The notes: generated by a model from the letters alone, not told the origin. Shown: positions 28,423 to 37,506, counted from the first letter of the stretch. The stretch is 64,000 nt of DNA from Pseudopedobacter beijingensis (GCF_042678145.1 NZ_JBHUDG010000019.1:1-64000), one strand, 5' to 3'. Numbers and translations: made by a program.

Positions 28423-29003
28423 GTAAAAAGGTGGAGTTAATAGCAATAGGGGGGTCGGCAGGTTCTTTTTACGTTATTTTGGAAATATTGCAGGCTTTGC
28501 CTTTGGACTTTTGTATACCCATATTAATTGTTATCCATCGAAAGTATACCGTTCAGCATGATTTTGATAGTATTTTAAGCCGTAAAACAAATATTCCGGT
28601 TAAAGAAATATCAGATAAAGAAGTGATAAGGCCCGGAATAGCCTATCTTTGTCCGCCAGATTATCATGTGTTAATAGAAAAAGAACATATATTTTCACTG
28701 GACGAGTCAGAAAAAGTATGTTTTAGCCGTCCCAGTATAGATGTAGTATTTGAGAGCGCAGCAGATATTTATGCATCAGATTTATTGGGTATTTTGCTTT
28801 CCGGAGCAAATAGTGATGGTGCTAACGGGTTGCAGGCTATTAAAAAACAAGGTGGACAAACTATAGTACAAGATTTAGAAGAAGCTAAATTTATAGAAAT
28901 GCCAAGGGCAGCAATGAACCAAAATGCACAAACAAAGGTTTTAAAAACAAAGGAGATTATTAAATATCTTTTAAGTTTAGATTATCAGAATGGAAAAAAT
29001 TAA
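28419..29003 (+). CDS. cheB: CheB-type methylesterase, catalytic domain only
   Basis: 194 residues comprising only the methylesterase domain, without the N-terminal receiver of chemotaxis CheB. The catalytic triad is visible as Ser in IGGSAGS, His in VIHRK and Asp in GANSDGANG. It would reverse the CheR modification or deamidate glutamines. It overlaps cheR by four bases and the following kinase by 14. Without its own receiver it must be controlled by partners, plausibly a receiver domain in the flanking hybrid kinases. Confidence 0.9.
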   Translation: MSKKVELIAIGGSAGSFYVILEILQALPLDFCIPILIVIHRKYTVQHDFDSILSRKTNIPVKEISDKEVIRPGIAYLCPPDYHVLIEKEHIFSLDESEKVCFSRPSIDVVFESAADIYASDLLGILLSGANSDGANGLQAIKKQGGQTIVQDLEEAKFIEMPRAAMNQNAQTKVLKTKEIIKYLLSLDYQNGKN

Positions 29004-30927
29004 TGTTCTTTTAGTTGACGATAAGGAAGAAAATCTGATAGCGCTGGAAGCATTAATCCAGCGAGATGATATCCATATAATAAAGACAATATCGGCAAAT
29101 GATGCTCTCAAATTAGCGTGGGATCAGAGTATATCCTTAGCATTGATTGATGTACAGATGCCCAATATAGACGGTTTTGAATTGGCGGAAATGCTAAAAT
29201 CAAATCCGCGTACAAAAGATATCCTCATTATTTTTGTTACGGCTATCTCTAAAGAAAGTAAATATGCCGTAAAAGGGCTTTCTACCGGGGCAATAGATTA
29301 CCTCTATAAACCTTTAGATCCGAGCACTACTTTGGCGAAAGTAGATTCGTTTATCCAGCTGGCCAAAGCCCAGAGAGATATTAAAAATAAAAATCTGGCT
29401 TTAGAGCGGTATTCTGTTATTATCGCTAATTCTGCTGATTTAATTTGTGTTGTAGATGAGGAAAGTAAAAAAATTGAAGAGTTAAATCCGGCAGTCAGCA
29501 ATATATTGGGGTTTTCTGTAGAAGAGCTGATGAACCAATGTGTTTATACTTTAATAGAAGAAACCTCGACTGTTCAGTTTGATGCCGAGTTGGAACAACT
29601 TCAAAACCATAGAGAACACACTTTTGAATTTCAACTAAAAAATAAAGAAGGCGAACTGGTTTGGACAGAGTGCAGGGTTACCTATAAGCAGAAAAAATAC
29701 TTTTTTAATATCAGCGACCATACGTTGCAAAAACAATATGAGCAAAGGCTAATTTCATCTAAAGAAGAGGCTATAGAAGCAAGAATGGTGAAAGAACGTT
29801 TTCTGGCGAATATGAGTCATGAATTGCGTACACCTTTAAATGGTATTATAGGGATAGCCAATTTGTTGAAACAAACACCTCTGGAAGAATCTCAGCGGCA
29901 AATGATTAATTTGTTGGAACTATCTTCGCAATCGCTGCTGGGAGTTGTAAACGATATTTTGGATTTATCTAAAATTGCTTCAGGAAAGTTTAGCCTGATG
30001 AAGAAAGAAATCAACCTTCATCATTTATTGAGGTCAGCAATACAGTTGATGCAGGTTAAAGCCGATGAAAAGTTACTTGATCTTAATCTTGAAATAGACG
30101 AAAATGTACCTCGTTACGTAGAAACCGATCCATTAAGGTTGAATCAAATTCTGATGAATTTATTGAGTAACTCTATCAAATTTACGCAAAAAGGACATGT
30201 TACATTAAGAGCAAAAGTTATAGAAGAAAATGGAAATGTAGCAACTGTACAGTTTGAGGTTGAGGATACAGGAATTGGCATTCAGAAAGAGCGTAGAGAA
30301 AAGATATTTGAACTCTATGAGCAGGCAGAAGAAGATACCAGTCTTAAATATGGAGGTACCGGATTAGGCTTAGGTATAGTTAAAAAGCTGGTAGAAATGC
30401 AGGATGGAGAGATTGATTTTGAGAGTGAATACGGTAAAGGGACTACTTTTTCTTTTACACTTCAATTTAAGAGAATAGCCCATCATGAGGGACAGCTTAT
30501 AGTAAAAACAGATGAGAAAGAACTTTTAAAACCTTTTGTAGACTTAAAAGCATTGATTGCCGAGGATAATAAAATCAATCAGTTTATTGTAGCTAAAGTA
30601 TTGGCCGGATGGAATATAGGTTATGATGTAGTTGAAGATGGATTGGAAGTTTTGGAAAAGATGAAAGCAAATGATTACGACTTTATTCTAATGGACACCT
30701 ATATGCCTAATCTTGGTGGATATGATACCACAAAACGTATCAGAAAAGAGTTTGATGGAGAGAAAAAAGATGTCGTTATTATATCTATGTCTGCGGCAGT
30801 ATTGGAAGAAGAGAAAAAAGCAGCTTTAGATGCAGGAATGAATTACGTTTTAACCAAACCATTTATACCGCAGGATTTATACAGAATTGTTGCTACCATT
30901 AACCAAACTATAAAAGGAGAGTTATAA
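28990..30927 (+). CDS. cytoplasmic hybrid histidine kinase: receiver, PAS, HisKA, HATPase, receiver
   Basis: 645 residues without membrane helices. An N-terminal receiver has acceptor Asp54 (LIDVQMPNIDG). A PAS domain (about 145-255) follows. HisKA has His277 (MSHELRTPLN), with HATPase motifs DTGIGI and GGTGLGLG. A C-terminal receiver has Asp569 (LMDTYMPN). It overlaps cheB by 14 bases. The layout suggests a relay: the membrane kinase passes phosphate to the N-terminal receiver here. No DNA-binding output gene is adjacent. Confidence 0.92.
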   Translation: MEKINVLLVDDKEENLIALEALIQRDDIHIIKTISANDALKLAWDQSISLALIDVQMPNIDGFELAEMLKSNPRTKDILIIFVTAISKESKYAVKGLSTGAIDYLYKPLDPSTTLAKVDSFIQLAKAQRDIKNKNLALERYSVIIANSADLICVVDEESKKIEELNPAVSNILGFSVEELMNQCVYTLIEETSTVQFDAELEQLQNHREHTFEFQLKNKEGELVWTECRVTYKQKKYFFNISDHTLQKQYEQRLISSKEEAIEARMVKERFLANMSHELRTPLNGIIGIANLLKQTPLEESQRQMINLLELSSQSLLGVVNDILDLSKIASGKFSLMKKEINLHHLLRSAIQLMQVKADEKLLDLNLEIDENVPRYVETDPLRLNQILMNLLSNSIKFTQKGHVTLRAKVIEENGNVATVQFEVEDTGIGIQKERREKIFELYEQAEEDTSLKYGGTGLGLGIVKKLVEMQDGEIDFESEYGKGTTFSFTLQFKRIAHHEGQLIVKTDEKELLKPFVDLKALIAEDNKINQFIVAKVLAGWNIGYDVVEDGLEVLEKMKANDYDFILMDTYMPNLGGYDTTKRIRKEFDGEKKDVVIISMSAAVLEEEKKAALDAGMNYVLTKPFIPQDLYRIVATINQTIKGEL

Positions 30928-30996
30928 GTTTATCAGCAATTTTTGGAAACCAATTACGGTTCCAATAGTTTATATTAGTAGAAATATCTAATATCT

Positions 30997-32511
30997 ATGT
31001 TGGAAGACTTAAACCAATTATGGGGTGAATGGGGCGGTCCATTATTTGAGCAAACAAAGTTGGTTCTGATTTTTGAATTGGTATACCTGCTTGTTCTTAT
31101 AGCCGTATGTCTCCGGATTATTTACGATACACGATCTGTCAGTAAAACATTAGCATATTTACTATTTGCCATTTTTGTACCTGTAGTAGGTATTGTATTC
31201 TATTTTTCGTTTGGTATTAATTACAGGAAACGTAAGATATATAATAAAAAACTGGTTATAGATGAGGGAATAAAAGAGCAGTTTCAGAATAATATTAAAA
31301 TAGTTAACGAACAACTTCGTCAGTCTACCAATTCTGTAATCCGTCAGAACAGAGATTTGGTACGCTTGCTTTCCAATAAAAATGTAGGTAATGCGTTGGT
31401 ATTGCCTGATAATCTCGTAAAAGTGCTTATTAATGGAGAAGCAGTGTTTCCGTTATTGATAGAAGAGCTTCAAAAGGCAAAGTCACACATCCATATGGAA
31501 TATTACATTTATGATAACGATGTAATAGGTAACCAAATCAAAGATATATTAATAGCCAAAGCAAAAGAGGGAATAGAAGTTAGGTTTATATATGACGATT
31601 TTGGAAGTAAAAATATCAGAAGAAATATAGCGAGAGAATTACGTAGAGAAGGGGTACAGGCTTATCCCTTTAACGAAATAAAGTTGGTAGCTCTGGCAAA
31701 CCGACTGAATTATAGGAACCATAGGAAAATTGTAGTCATAGATGGTGTAACGTCATTTATAGGAGGAATAAATATAGCTGATAAATATGCCAATACCGAA
31801 AATACAAAACTGTATTGGAGAGACACCCATTTAATGATTAAAGGGTTAGCCACACAATCTATACAGCAAATATTTCTTTCGGATTGGAATTTTTGCGGAA
31901 ATCAGGATTTGAGTATCAACCAAAAATATTTTCCTGAAATAGAAACAGAAAAATACAATGGAACAGCAGACGTTCAGGTTGTTTCCAGCGGACCAGATTC
32001 AGATCTTCCTAATATTCTTTATTCCGTTATCCAATCCATTCATTTGGCACAATCAGAAGTTTTGTTAACCACTCCGTATTATATTCCCGATGATAGTTTG
32101 CAGGAAAGTTTAATTATAGCTGCACTTAGTGGTATAAAAGTAAAACTGTTGGTTCCGCGTAAAGGAGATTCTTACATAGTTAATCTGGCATCGCAAGCTT
32201 ATTTTGAAGATTTGTTAAAAGCTGGTGTAGAAATTTATATGTATGAAAAGGGCTTTATACATGCTAAAACATTCGTTACAGATAGAAAACTGGCATCTGT
32301 TGGAACTGCGAATCTTGACTTAAGAAGTTTTGACCTTAACTTCGAAATTGCGGCATTGATATACGATAAAGAAATAGCAGGGGAATTGGCTGATGCCTTT
32401 GATAAAGATTTAAAATACTCTACTAAATTAAGTTATCAGGATTGGGTGAAAAGATCAACCTACCGTAAAATGTCAGAACGTTTAGTCCGATTAATATCAC
32501 CCTTTATGTAA
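30997..32511 (+). CDS. cls: cardiolipin synthase (phospholipase D family)
   Basis: 504 residues. Two N-terminal membrane helices (about 20-70, the PLD nuclease N-terminal domain) are followed by two PLD catalytic repeats. HKD motifs are NHRKIVVIDG (His242) and HAKTFVTDRK (His422). The enzyme condenses two phosphatidylglycerols to cardiolipin at the inner membrane. It lies 69 bases after the signalling unit on the same strand and converges on the GlxA-type regulator with two bases between stops. Confidence 0.95.
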   Translation: MLEDLNQLWGEWGGPLFEQTKLVLIFELVYLLVLIAVCLRIIYDTRSVSKTLAYLLFAIFVPVVGIVFYFSFGINYRKRKIYNKKLVIDEGIKEQFQNNIKIVNEQLRQSTNSVIRQNRDLVRLLSNKNVGNALVLPDNLVKVLINGEAVFPLLIEELQKAKSHIHMEYYIYDNDVIGNQIKDILIAKAKEGIEVRFIYDDFGSKNIRRNIARELRREGVQAYPFNEIKLVALANRLNYRNHRKIVVIDGVTSFIGGINIADKYANTENTKLYWRDTHLMIKGLATQSIQQIFLSDWNFCGNQDLSINQKYFPEIETEKYNGTADVQVVSSGPDSDLPNILYSVIQSIHLAQSEVLLTTPYYIPDDSLQESLIIAALSGIKVKLLVPRKGDSYIVNLASQAYFEDLLKAGVEIYMYEKGFIHAKTFVTDRKLASVGTANLDLRSFDLNFEIAALIYDKEIAGELADAFDKDLKYSTKLSYQDWVKRSTYRKMSERLVRLISPFM

Positions 32512-32513
32512 AG

Positions 32514-33482
32514 TTAGCTTATCAGTTTAAACTTATTTCTATAAGCTTTTGGTGTAAGTCCGGTAAAAGATTTAAATAATTGTCTAAAGTTTTTGATATC
32601 CTGATATCCAGATAACAGCATAATATCGGCAATGTCTTTTTGAGTTTCAGAAAGCATTTGTTTAGCTGCTTCAATTTTAGTTTTTTGTAAATATTTTATG
32701 GGAGTAAGGCCTGTAGTCTGTTTAAAACGACGTAATAGATTTCGTCTGCTAGCCGGAATTTCATCCAAAGCCTCTTCAACGTTTTTTAGTTGCTGATAGC
32801 GGGTATTAAAGATAACTTGTAAAGACCGTACAAGATCGTCTGTACTTAATTCAGGTTTAAAATATTCAAAATATAACTGATTGTTGCGGTCCATGTCAAT
32901 GGCAAAAGTTTTGGCTACTCGTAAAGCCAGCTCCCGTCCACCATATTTTTGTATAATGAGTAGTTTAAGATGAAAACTACTGGTAGCCCCACCGCTAGTA
33001 TAAATCTGATCACTTTGTGTTACCACAGCATGAGGCATTAGTTTTACTTCAGGAAATGCCTGTGAAAAGGCATCAATGGCATCTATATGAGTGGTGGCCG
33101 TTCTGTCGTTTAACAATCCACAAGCACCTAATAAGAAAGCACCCGTACATACACTCATTATGGTAGCTCCATTATTATAATGTTGCTTTAACCAGGGAAT
33201 AAAGGGGGTGTTTTTAGCCAAGTTCTCCATCATGTTACCATTGCCAAAAGCAGGTACTAAAATTAGGTCTGGTTTTACATTTTGGTCGTGTACAGTGTGA
33301 AAAAGATGTCGGTAATTATGTAGTTCATTTTCGTCACTTTCTTGAATGCCCATAAGTTTAATGCAAAATAACGGTGTTTTTCCATCCTGTATAAGGTAAG
33401 AGTTGGCCGTATCAAAAACATCCATAATAGCGGCTAAGCTAAGTAATCGGTAGTTTTTGGTTAGTAAAATGCATAGGTTCAT
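32514..33482 (-). CDS. GlxA-type AraC-family transcriptional regulator
   Basis: 322 residues. An N-terminal DJ-1/PfpI-like (GATase1) domain occupies about 1-190, with the elbow MSVCTGAFLLGACGLL. A C-terminal AraC helix-turn-helix pair follows, with RRNLLRRFKQTTGLTPIKYL and DIKNFRQLFKSFTGLTPKAYR. Such regulators usually respond to small metabolites. It is divergent from the VOC/AHSA1 cluster starting at 33612 and may control it; that is inferred from position. Confidence 0.9.
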   Translation of the reverse strand: MNLCILLTKNYRLLSLAAIMDVFDTANSYLIQDGKTPLFCIKLMGIQESDENELHNYRHLFHTVHDQNVKPDLILVPAFGNGNMMENLAKNTPFIPWLKQHYNNGATIMSVCTGAFLLGACGLLNDRTATTHIDAIDAFSQAFPEVKLMPHAVVTQSDQIYTSGGATSSFHLKLLIIQKYGGRELALRVAKTFAIDMDRNNQLYFEYFKPELSTDDLVRSLQVIFNTRYQQLKNVEEALDEIPASRRNLLRRFKQTTGLTPIKYLQKTKIEAAKQMLSETQKDIADIMLLSGYQDIKNFRQLFKSFTGLTPKAYRNKFKLIS

Positions 33483-33559
33483 GGGATTACAATTTCAGTG
33501 TACAGCTATAAAGATAAAAAAATGTCTCAAATAGCCACTTTTTTTGTCAAAAGCAACCA

Positions 33560-33590
33560 TTTGAAATAAAAAGGTAACAGCCTAAATTTG
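33560..33590 (+). promoter_or_regulatory. full Bacteroidota promoter of the VOC cluster
   Basis: TTTG (33560-33563), exactly 19 bases, then TAAATTTG (33583-33590), a perfect match to both elements. Transcription would begin about 33595, 17 bases before the ATG at 33612. Confidence 0.75.
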
Positions 33591-33611
33591 TTTATAACAA
33601 AAGCAAAAGTT

Positions 33612-34022
33612 ATGATACAATCAGCATGGTTTAATATACCTGTCAAAGACCTTGAAAAATCTGGTGAGTTTTTTAAGGCAATAGGTTTTGTGCCTGGAGA
33701 ACAGGGGAATAGTCCGGTTTCTGCTTCTTTTAAAATAGGAGAAAAACAGATAGTTATGATGCTTTTTGACGAGAAAGTTTTCGAAAATATTACATAATCC
33801 AAAAATGTGGATACTCAGAAAGGTAGCGAAATGATGATTTCTATAGATTTAGAAAGTAAAGCAGAAATAGATACACTGACAAAAAAGGTTATAGAGGCTG
33901 GTGGAAATGTGTTTAGTAAGCCACAATTTGTACAGGGAGGTATTTATGGAATGGCTTTTACAGATTTAGACGGACACCGGTGGAATGCTATTTATATGGA
34001 TATGTCAACAATTAATCAATAA
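33612..34022 (+). pseudogene. VOC-family (glyoxalase-like) gene interrupted by an in-frame TAA
   Basis: Read through, the gene encodes 136 codons typical of a stand-alone VOC protein: MIQSAWFNIPVKDLEKS at the start and FTDLDGHRWNAIYMDMS at the end. Codon 62 (33795-33797) is TAA, and both halves lie in the same frame, so one nonsense change accounts for the break. The promoter upstream is intact. Part two has no good start of its own, although an ATG occurs at 33838. Either a young pseudogene or a base-call error. Confidence 0.8.
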
Positions 34023-34041
34023 AAATAAACCATAAATATTT

Positions 34042-34464
34042 ATGTTAAAACTAAGCACTTATTTAAACTTCAAAGGCCAGGCCGAAGAAGCATTCAACTT
34101 TTACCAATCTGTTTTAGGAGGAGAATTGTATCTGCAACGGATGAACGAAACCCCTTTTGGAGAGAATTTACCAGCTGATGAAAAAAATTGTGCTATGCAT
34201 GTTTCTTTAACATTAGCCAATGGTGTAATATTAATGGCATCAGATATATTGGAGTCTGCAGGCCATCAATTAAAAGTTGGAAACAATTATTATGTATCTA
34301 TCCATACCGATAGCAGAGTGGAGGTCGATAGGATATTTAATTCACTTTCAGCAGATGGTGTTATAGAAATGCCTATGGAAGATATGTTCTGGGGAGACTA
34401 TTTTGGAGTTTTTGCAGACAGATATGGTATTCAATGGATGATAAGTCATCATACAGAAAAATAG
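34042..34464 (+). CDS. VOC-family protein of the PhnB/3-demethylubiquinone type
   Basis: 140 residues. LSTYLNFKGQAEEAFNFYQ and GGELYLQRMNETPF at the N-terminus and DMFWGDYFGVFADRYGIQWM at the C-terminus (first 19 typical) are marks of PhnB-like VOC proteins. Function is unknown; related proteins bind small hydrophobic or metal-chelating ligands. It lies 19 bases after the broken VOC gene and 6 bases before the AHSA1 gene, so the three form a unit. Confidence 0.88.
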   Translation: MLKLSTYLNFKGQAEEAFNFYQSVLGGELYLQRMNETPFGENLPADEKNCAMHVSLTLANGVILMASDILESAGHQLKVGNNYYVSIHTDSRVEVDRIFNSLSADGVIEMPMEDMFWGDYFGVFADRYGIQWMISHHTEK

Positions 34465-34470
34465 ATCAAT

Positions 34471-34887
34471 ATGAATGAAAATGCTATAAAAATATCTGCC
34501 ATTATCCAAGCAGATATAAAACATGTTTGGGAATCCTGGAATAATCCAGATTCGGTGAAGCAATGGAATACGGCAATGCCGTCATGGCATTGCCCAAAAG
34601 CAGAAAATGATTTTACCATAGGAGGGAAATTTTTTTATACCATGGCTGCAAAAGATGGAAGTTTTTCTTTCGATTTTGAAGGCGAGTATACCAATATTAT
34701 ACCTCATCAGCAGATTGCCTATACTATGGGAGATGGAAGAAAAGTAGAGATTTATTTTAAATCTGTACCGGAAGGAGTAGAAATAAACGAACGTTTTGAA
34801 CCTGAAAATATGAACAGTCTGGAGATGCAAAAAGAAGGTTGGCAATCCATACTCAACAATTTCAAAAAACATGTTGAAAATCAGTAA
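34471..34887 (+). CDS. SRPBCC/AHSA1-domain protein
   Basis: 138 residues with the START-like Activator-of-Hsp90 fold: an N-terminal ADIKHVWESWNNPDSVKQWN, the central GGKFFYTMAAKDGSFSFDFEG strand pair, and a final amphipathic helix with MQKEGWQSILNNFKKH. Bacterial members are presumed ligand-binding proteins and often sit with VOC genes and ArsR or AraC regulators, as here. Six bases separate it from the PhnB-like gene. Confidence 0.88.
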   Translation: MNENAIKISAIIQADIKHVWESWNNPDSVKQWNTAMPSWHCPKAENDFTIGGKFFYTMAAKDGSFSFDFEGEYTNIIPHQQIAYTMGDGRKVEIYFKSVPEGVEINERFEPENMNSLEMQKEGWQSILNNFKKHVENQ

Positions 34888-34930
34888 TAAAAAGTACGAA
34901 AGTTTAAATTAATCAATTAAAGCTTTATTT

Positions 34931-35314
34931 ATGGAATATAATCCCTTTGTACATATAGAAATATATGTAGATAACCTGGATAGAGCGGTACGTTTTTACG
35001 AGACCGTTTTAAACATAGAAATGAGTTATTTAACCAGTCCAGATAGTGTAGCAGATGAGCAGATGGTTTTCTTTCCCGGATCAGAAAAAGTGTTTGGTTG
35101 TGGTGGGAGTTTGGTGAAAAGTGCTCAGCAGAAACCTGGATGTAATAGCGTAGTGCCTTATTTTGGTAGTGAAGATTGTGCTGTAGAGTTGGGAAAAGTA
35201 GAAGCAGCAGGGGGGAAGGTTGTACAATCTAAGTTTTCTATAGAACCTCACGGATTTTGCGGAATAGCTATAGATACGGAAGGAAATACAATAGGCTTTC
35301 ATTCTATGCAATAA
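34931..35314 (+). CDS. VOC-family (glyoxalase/bleomycin-resistance-like) protein
   Basis: 127 residues with the two beta-alpha-beta3 modules of the VOC fold: FVHIEIYVDNLDRAVRFYE at the start, KVEAAGGKVVQSKF in the middle, and GIAIDTEGNTIGFHS at the end. Its ligand is not predictable. It is the last gene of the cluster and is followed by a hairpin terminator 30 bases later. Confidence 0.88.
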   Translation: MEYNPFVHIEIYVDNLDRAVRFYETVLNIEMSYLTSPDSVADEQMVFFPGSEKVFGCGGSLVKSAQQKPGCNSVVPYFGSEDCAVELGKVEAAGGKVVQSKFSIEPHGFCGIAIDTEGNTIGFHSMQ

Positions 35315-35344
35315 GGAGAAGGTTAGAGTCTGAATTGTAAAAAT

Positions 35345-35383
35345 AAATGCCGGCTCAATAATAAATTTGTTTTGCCGGCATTT
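35345..35383 (+). terminator. terminator of the VOC cluster
   Basis: AAATGCCGGC (35345-35354) pairs with GCCGGCATTT (35374-35383). The stem is 10 bp with a 19-base AT-rich loop and a T run within the arm. Confidence 0.7.
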
Positions 35384-35526
35384 TGTCAATCTCTTACCTT
35401 ATTTAAATATACTTAAATTAAAATGAATAATAAAAATGATTAGTATTTGTTGTATAAAATACTTTGCTTTTGAAGGTTCTGCTAAGTTACGGTTTACACT
35501 ATATTACATCTATAACGCTGTGTGGT

Positions 35527-35844
35527 TTAAGAAGAGAATTTTAAACCTACTACCCCAGCTATAATTAAGAAAGCAGAAAGCACACGCCATATTGTAGCCG
35601 AATCGTTAAAAAATAAAATGCCTATCAGGAAAGTGCCAAAAGCACCAATACCCGTCCAAACTGCATACGCAGTACCAATAGGGATAGTCTTTTGTGCTGC
35701 CCATAAAAAATATCCGCTAATACTCATTGAAATAATGGCTAATGTTAGACCAGATATTTTGTAAGATCCTTCTTGTGAAAGTTTGAGGCCTAAAGGCCAT
35801 CCTATTTCAAATAAGCCTGCTATAATTAAATAAATCCATCCCAT
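35527..35844 (-). CDS. small multidrug resistance (SMR) exporter, SugE/Gdx-like
   Basis: 105 residues forming four membrane helices. The conserved Glu is at position 13 (AGLFEIGW) and TAYAVWTGIGAFG is diagnostic for the SMR family. The WPLGLK and GIGAFG pattern is closer to SugE/Gdx guanidinium exporters than to EmrE. It works as a proton-coupled antiparallel dimer in the inner membrane. No guanidine riboswitch is evident upstream. The gene is divergent from the next VOC gene. Confidence 0.9.
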   Translation of the reverse strand: MGWIYLIIAGLFEIGWPLGLKLSQEGSYKISGLTLAIISMSISGYFLWAAQKTIPIGTAYAVWTGIGAFGTFLIGILFFNDSATIWRVLSAFLIIAGVVGLKFSS

Positions 35845-35974
35845 AGGTAGTTTTTCTATTAAAAAGTGATAATGTTTTTTAGTAAAACTGTAAAATGTAG
35901 CAATTGTTTTTGGGATCTCTTTAATTATCTTAGAAAAATTAACAACTATAAGACCTCGTTTTTTGAGAAATCAA

Positions 35975-36328
35975 ATGAGTAAAGTAAAAAGAATAGTAAC
36001 CAATATTTCGACTGAAAACATACAGCAATCAACCCTTTTTTATGGAGAAATATTGGGTCTAGATGTGTTAATGGATCATGGTTGGATAAAAACTTATGGT
36101 AATGATAACCAGATGCAAGTACAAATTAGTGTTGCAACAGAAGGAGGTAATGGAACTCCAGTTCCAGAATTATCTATTGAAGTTGAGGCTATAGGTGAAT
36201 TGTACGAACAAATGAAAACTGCCGGTTTCGAAATTGTTTATCCGTTTACGGAAGAGGAGTGGGGGGGTAAACGTTTTTTTGTGAAAGACCCATTCGGGAA
36301 AATTGTAAATATTTTACAACATATTTAG
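35975..36328 (+). CDS. VOC-family protein
   Basis: 117 residues from the ATG at 35975; an in-frame TTG four codons upstream is less likely. The VOC fold is indicated by IVTNISTENIQQSTLFYGE, GLDVLMDHGW and the C-terminal FFVKDPFGKIVNILQH. It resembles glyoxalase/bleomycin-resistance relatives. It is transcribed away from the SMR gene and followed by a repetitive hairpin element. Confidence 0.88.
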   Translation: MSKVKRIVTNISTENIQQSTLFYGEILGLDVLMDHGWIKTYGNDNQMQVQISVATEGGNGTPVPELSIEVEAIGELYEQMKTAGFEIVYPFTEEEWGGKRFFVKDPFGKIVNILQHI

Positions 36329-36398
36329 TAAGCTGCGGTAATCCTATTAAGCTATTTTTAGTAGTGATAAATGTAACGTTAAGAACTGTATGTAATTA

Positions 36399-36503
36399 CG
36401 TTATCCTGAACTTGTTTCAGGATTTGTAGACTTGGGTAGCGAATTGCTAAAAACGGCTTGTTTATCCTTTCCACCAAGAGATGCTGAATCAAGTTCAGCA
36501 TCT
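36399..36503. repeat. paired-hairpin intergenic repeat (REP-like)
   Basis: Two hairpins about 55 bases apart: ATCCTGAA / TTCAGGAT (36403-36423) and AGATGCTGAA / TTCAGCATCT (36479-36503). The loops are similar (CTTGT and TCAAG). The pattern of a CCTGAA...TTCAGG hairpin facing a GCTGAA...TTCAGC hairpin is familiar from dispersed intergenic repeats in bacterial genomes. Only one copy is in this window, so dispersal is not shown here. It could also act as a terminator for both converging genes. Confidence 0.6.
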
Positions 36504-36513
36504 TTGATGCTAG

Positions 36514-37506
36514 TTAAGCTAGTTTCAGTTTTTCAATTTCTGTATTCACTAAAAGTATATCTTCTTTAGATAACTTAATATTTGCTGCTTGGGTATTTTG
36601 TATAGCTTGTTCTGCATTTCTGGCTCCTGCTAAGGCCACAGTAATACCAGGTTGGTCTATTGTCCATCTTAACACCAATTGGCTTAAACTTGCGTTTTTT
36701 TCCTGAGCCAAGGGAAGTAAGGTAGATAAGAATTGATTTACTTTAACCAAATTTTCTTTTTGGTATAACGGATGTTCCGCTCTATGATCTCCTTCGTTAA
36801 AATGATACCCCTCCTTTATTTTTCCGGTCAGTAAACCTCTTTCTAATGGACTATAAGCTAATATAGCTTTGTGATTTTCTAATACATAAGGAACAATTTC
36901 CTTTTCAATGGTTCTTCTTACCATACTGTAAGGAATTTGATTAGAAACTATATTTAAGGTTTTCTCAGCCTCAATCATTTGTTCAAGATTATAGTTGCAA
37001 ACTCCAGCGTAACGCACTTTTCCGTCATTTATTAATTTAGAAATCGCTTCAAAAGTTTCATGTATAGGTGTGGTAATGTCTGGCCAGTGTATTTGGTAAA
37101 GATCAATGTAGTCAGTACCTAATCTTTTTAAAGAATCTTCGCATTCTTTGATGATACTTTCTTTCCCTGCATATTTATAAATATCTATATCTTCACCAGC
37201 GTTATTTTTGCTTTTAAATCCAAAATAGCCTTTAGCCAAATCCCATCTCATACCAAATTTAGTCAGTATTTGTATTTTATCCCTTCCAAGGTTTTTAACA
37301 GCTTTCGCCACTATAATTTCGCTATGTCCCTGTCCGTAAATAGGAGCAGTGTCAATAGATGTCATTCCTTCATCAAAGCCTGATTGGATAGCTTTTATAG
37401 CTTCGTTTTCGTCAGAACCACCCCACATCCAACCACCAGCAGCCCATGCGCCAAAAGCAATAGCAGAGAGCTTTAAATCGGTATTTCCTAATTTTCTGTA
37501 TTCCAT
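36514..37506 (-). CDS. aldo/keto reductase
   Basis: 330 residues forming a TIM-barrel NADPH oxidoreductase. Catalytic tetrad residues appear as Asp and Tyr in SIDTAPIYGQGHSE, Lys in ILTKFGMR and His in YQIHWPD. NADPH contacts include AYSPLERGLLTGK and ALAGARNAEQ. It probably reduces aldehydes or ketones; the physiological substrate is unknown. Single gene, no operon partner. Confidence 0.93.
   Translation of the reverse strand: MEYRKLGNTDLKLSAIAFGAWAAGGWMWGGSDENEAIKAIQSGFDEGMTSIDTAPIYGQGHSEIIVAKAVKNLGRDKIQILTKFGMRWDLAKGYFGFKSKNNAGEDIDIYKYAGKESIIKECEDSLKRLGTDYIDLYQIHWPDITTPIHETFEAISKLINDGKVRYAGVCNYNLEQMIEAEKTLNIVSNQIPYSMVRRTIEKEIVPYVLENHKAILAYSPLERGLLTGKIKEGYHFNEGDHRAEHPLYQKENLVKVNQFLSTLLPLAQEKNASLSQLVLRWTIDQPGITVALAGARNAEQAIQNTQAANIKLSKEDILLVNTEIEKLKLA

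Noticed and set aside
35845..35974. Guanidine riboswitch before the SugE/Gdx-like exporter
   Set aside because: The leader is AT-rich and I see neither the conserved ACGR-type motifs nor the paired stems of that riboswitch.
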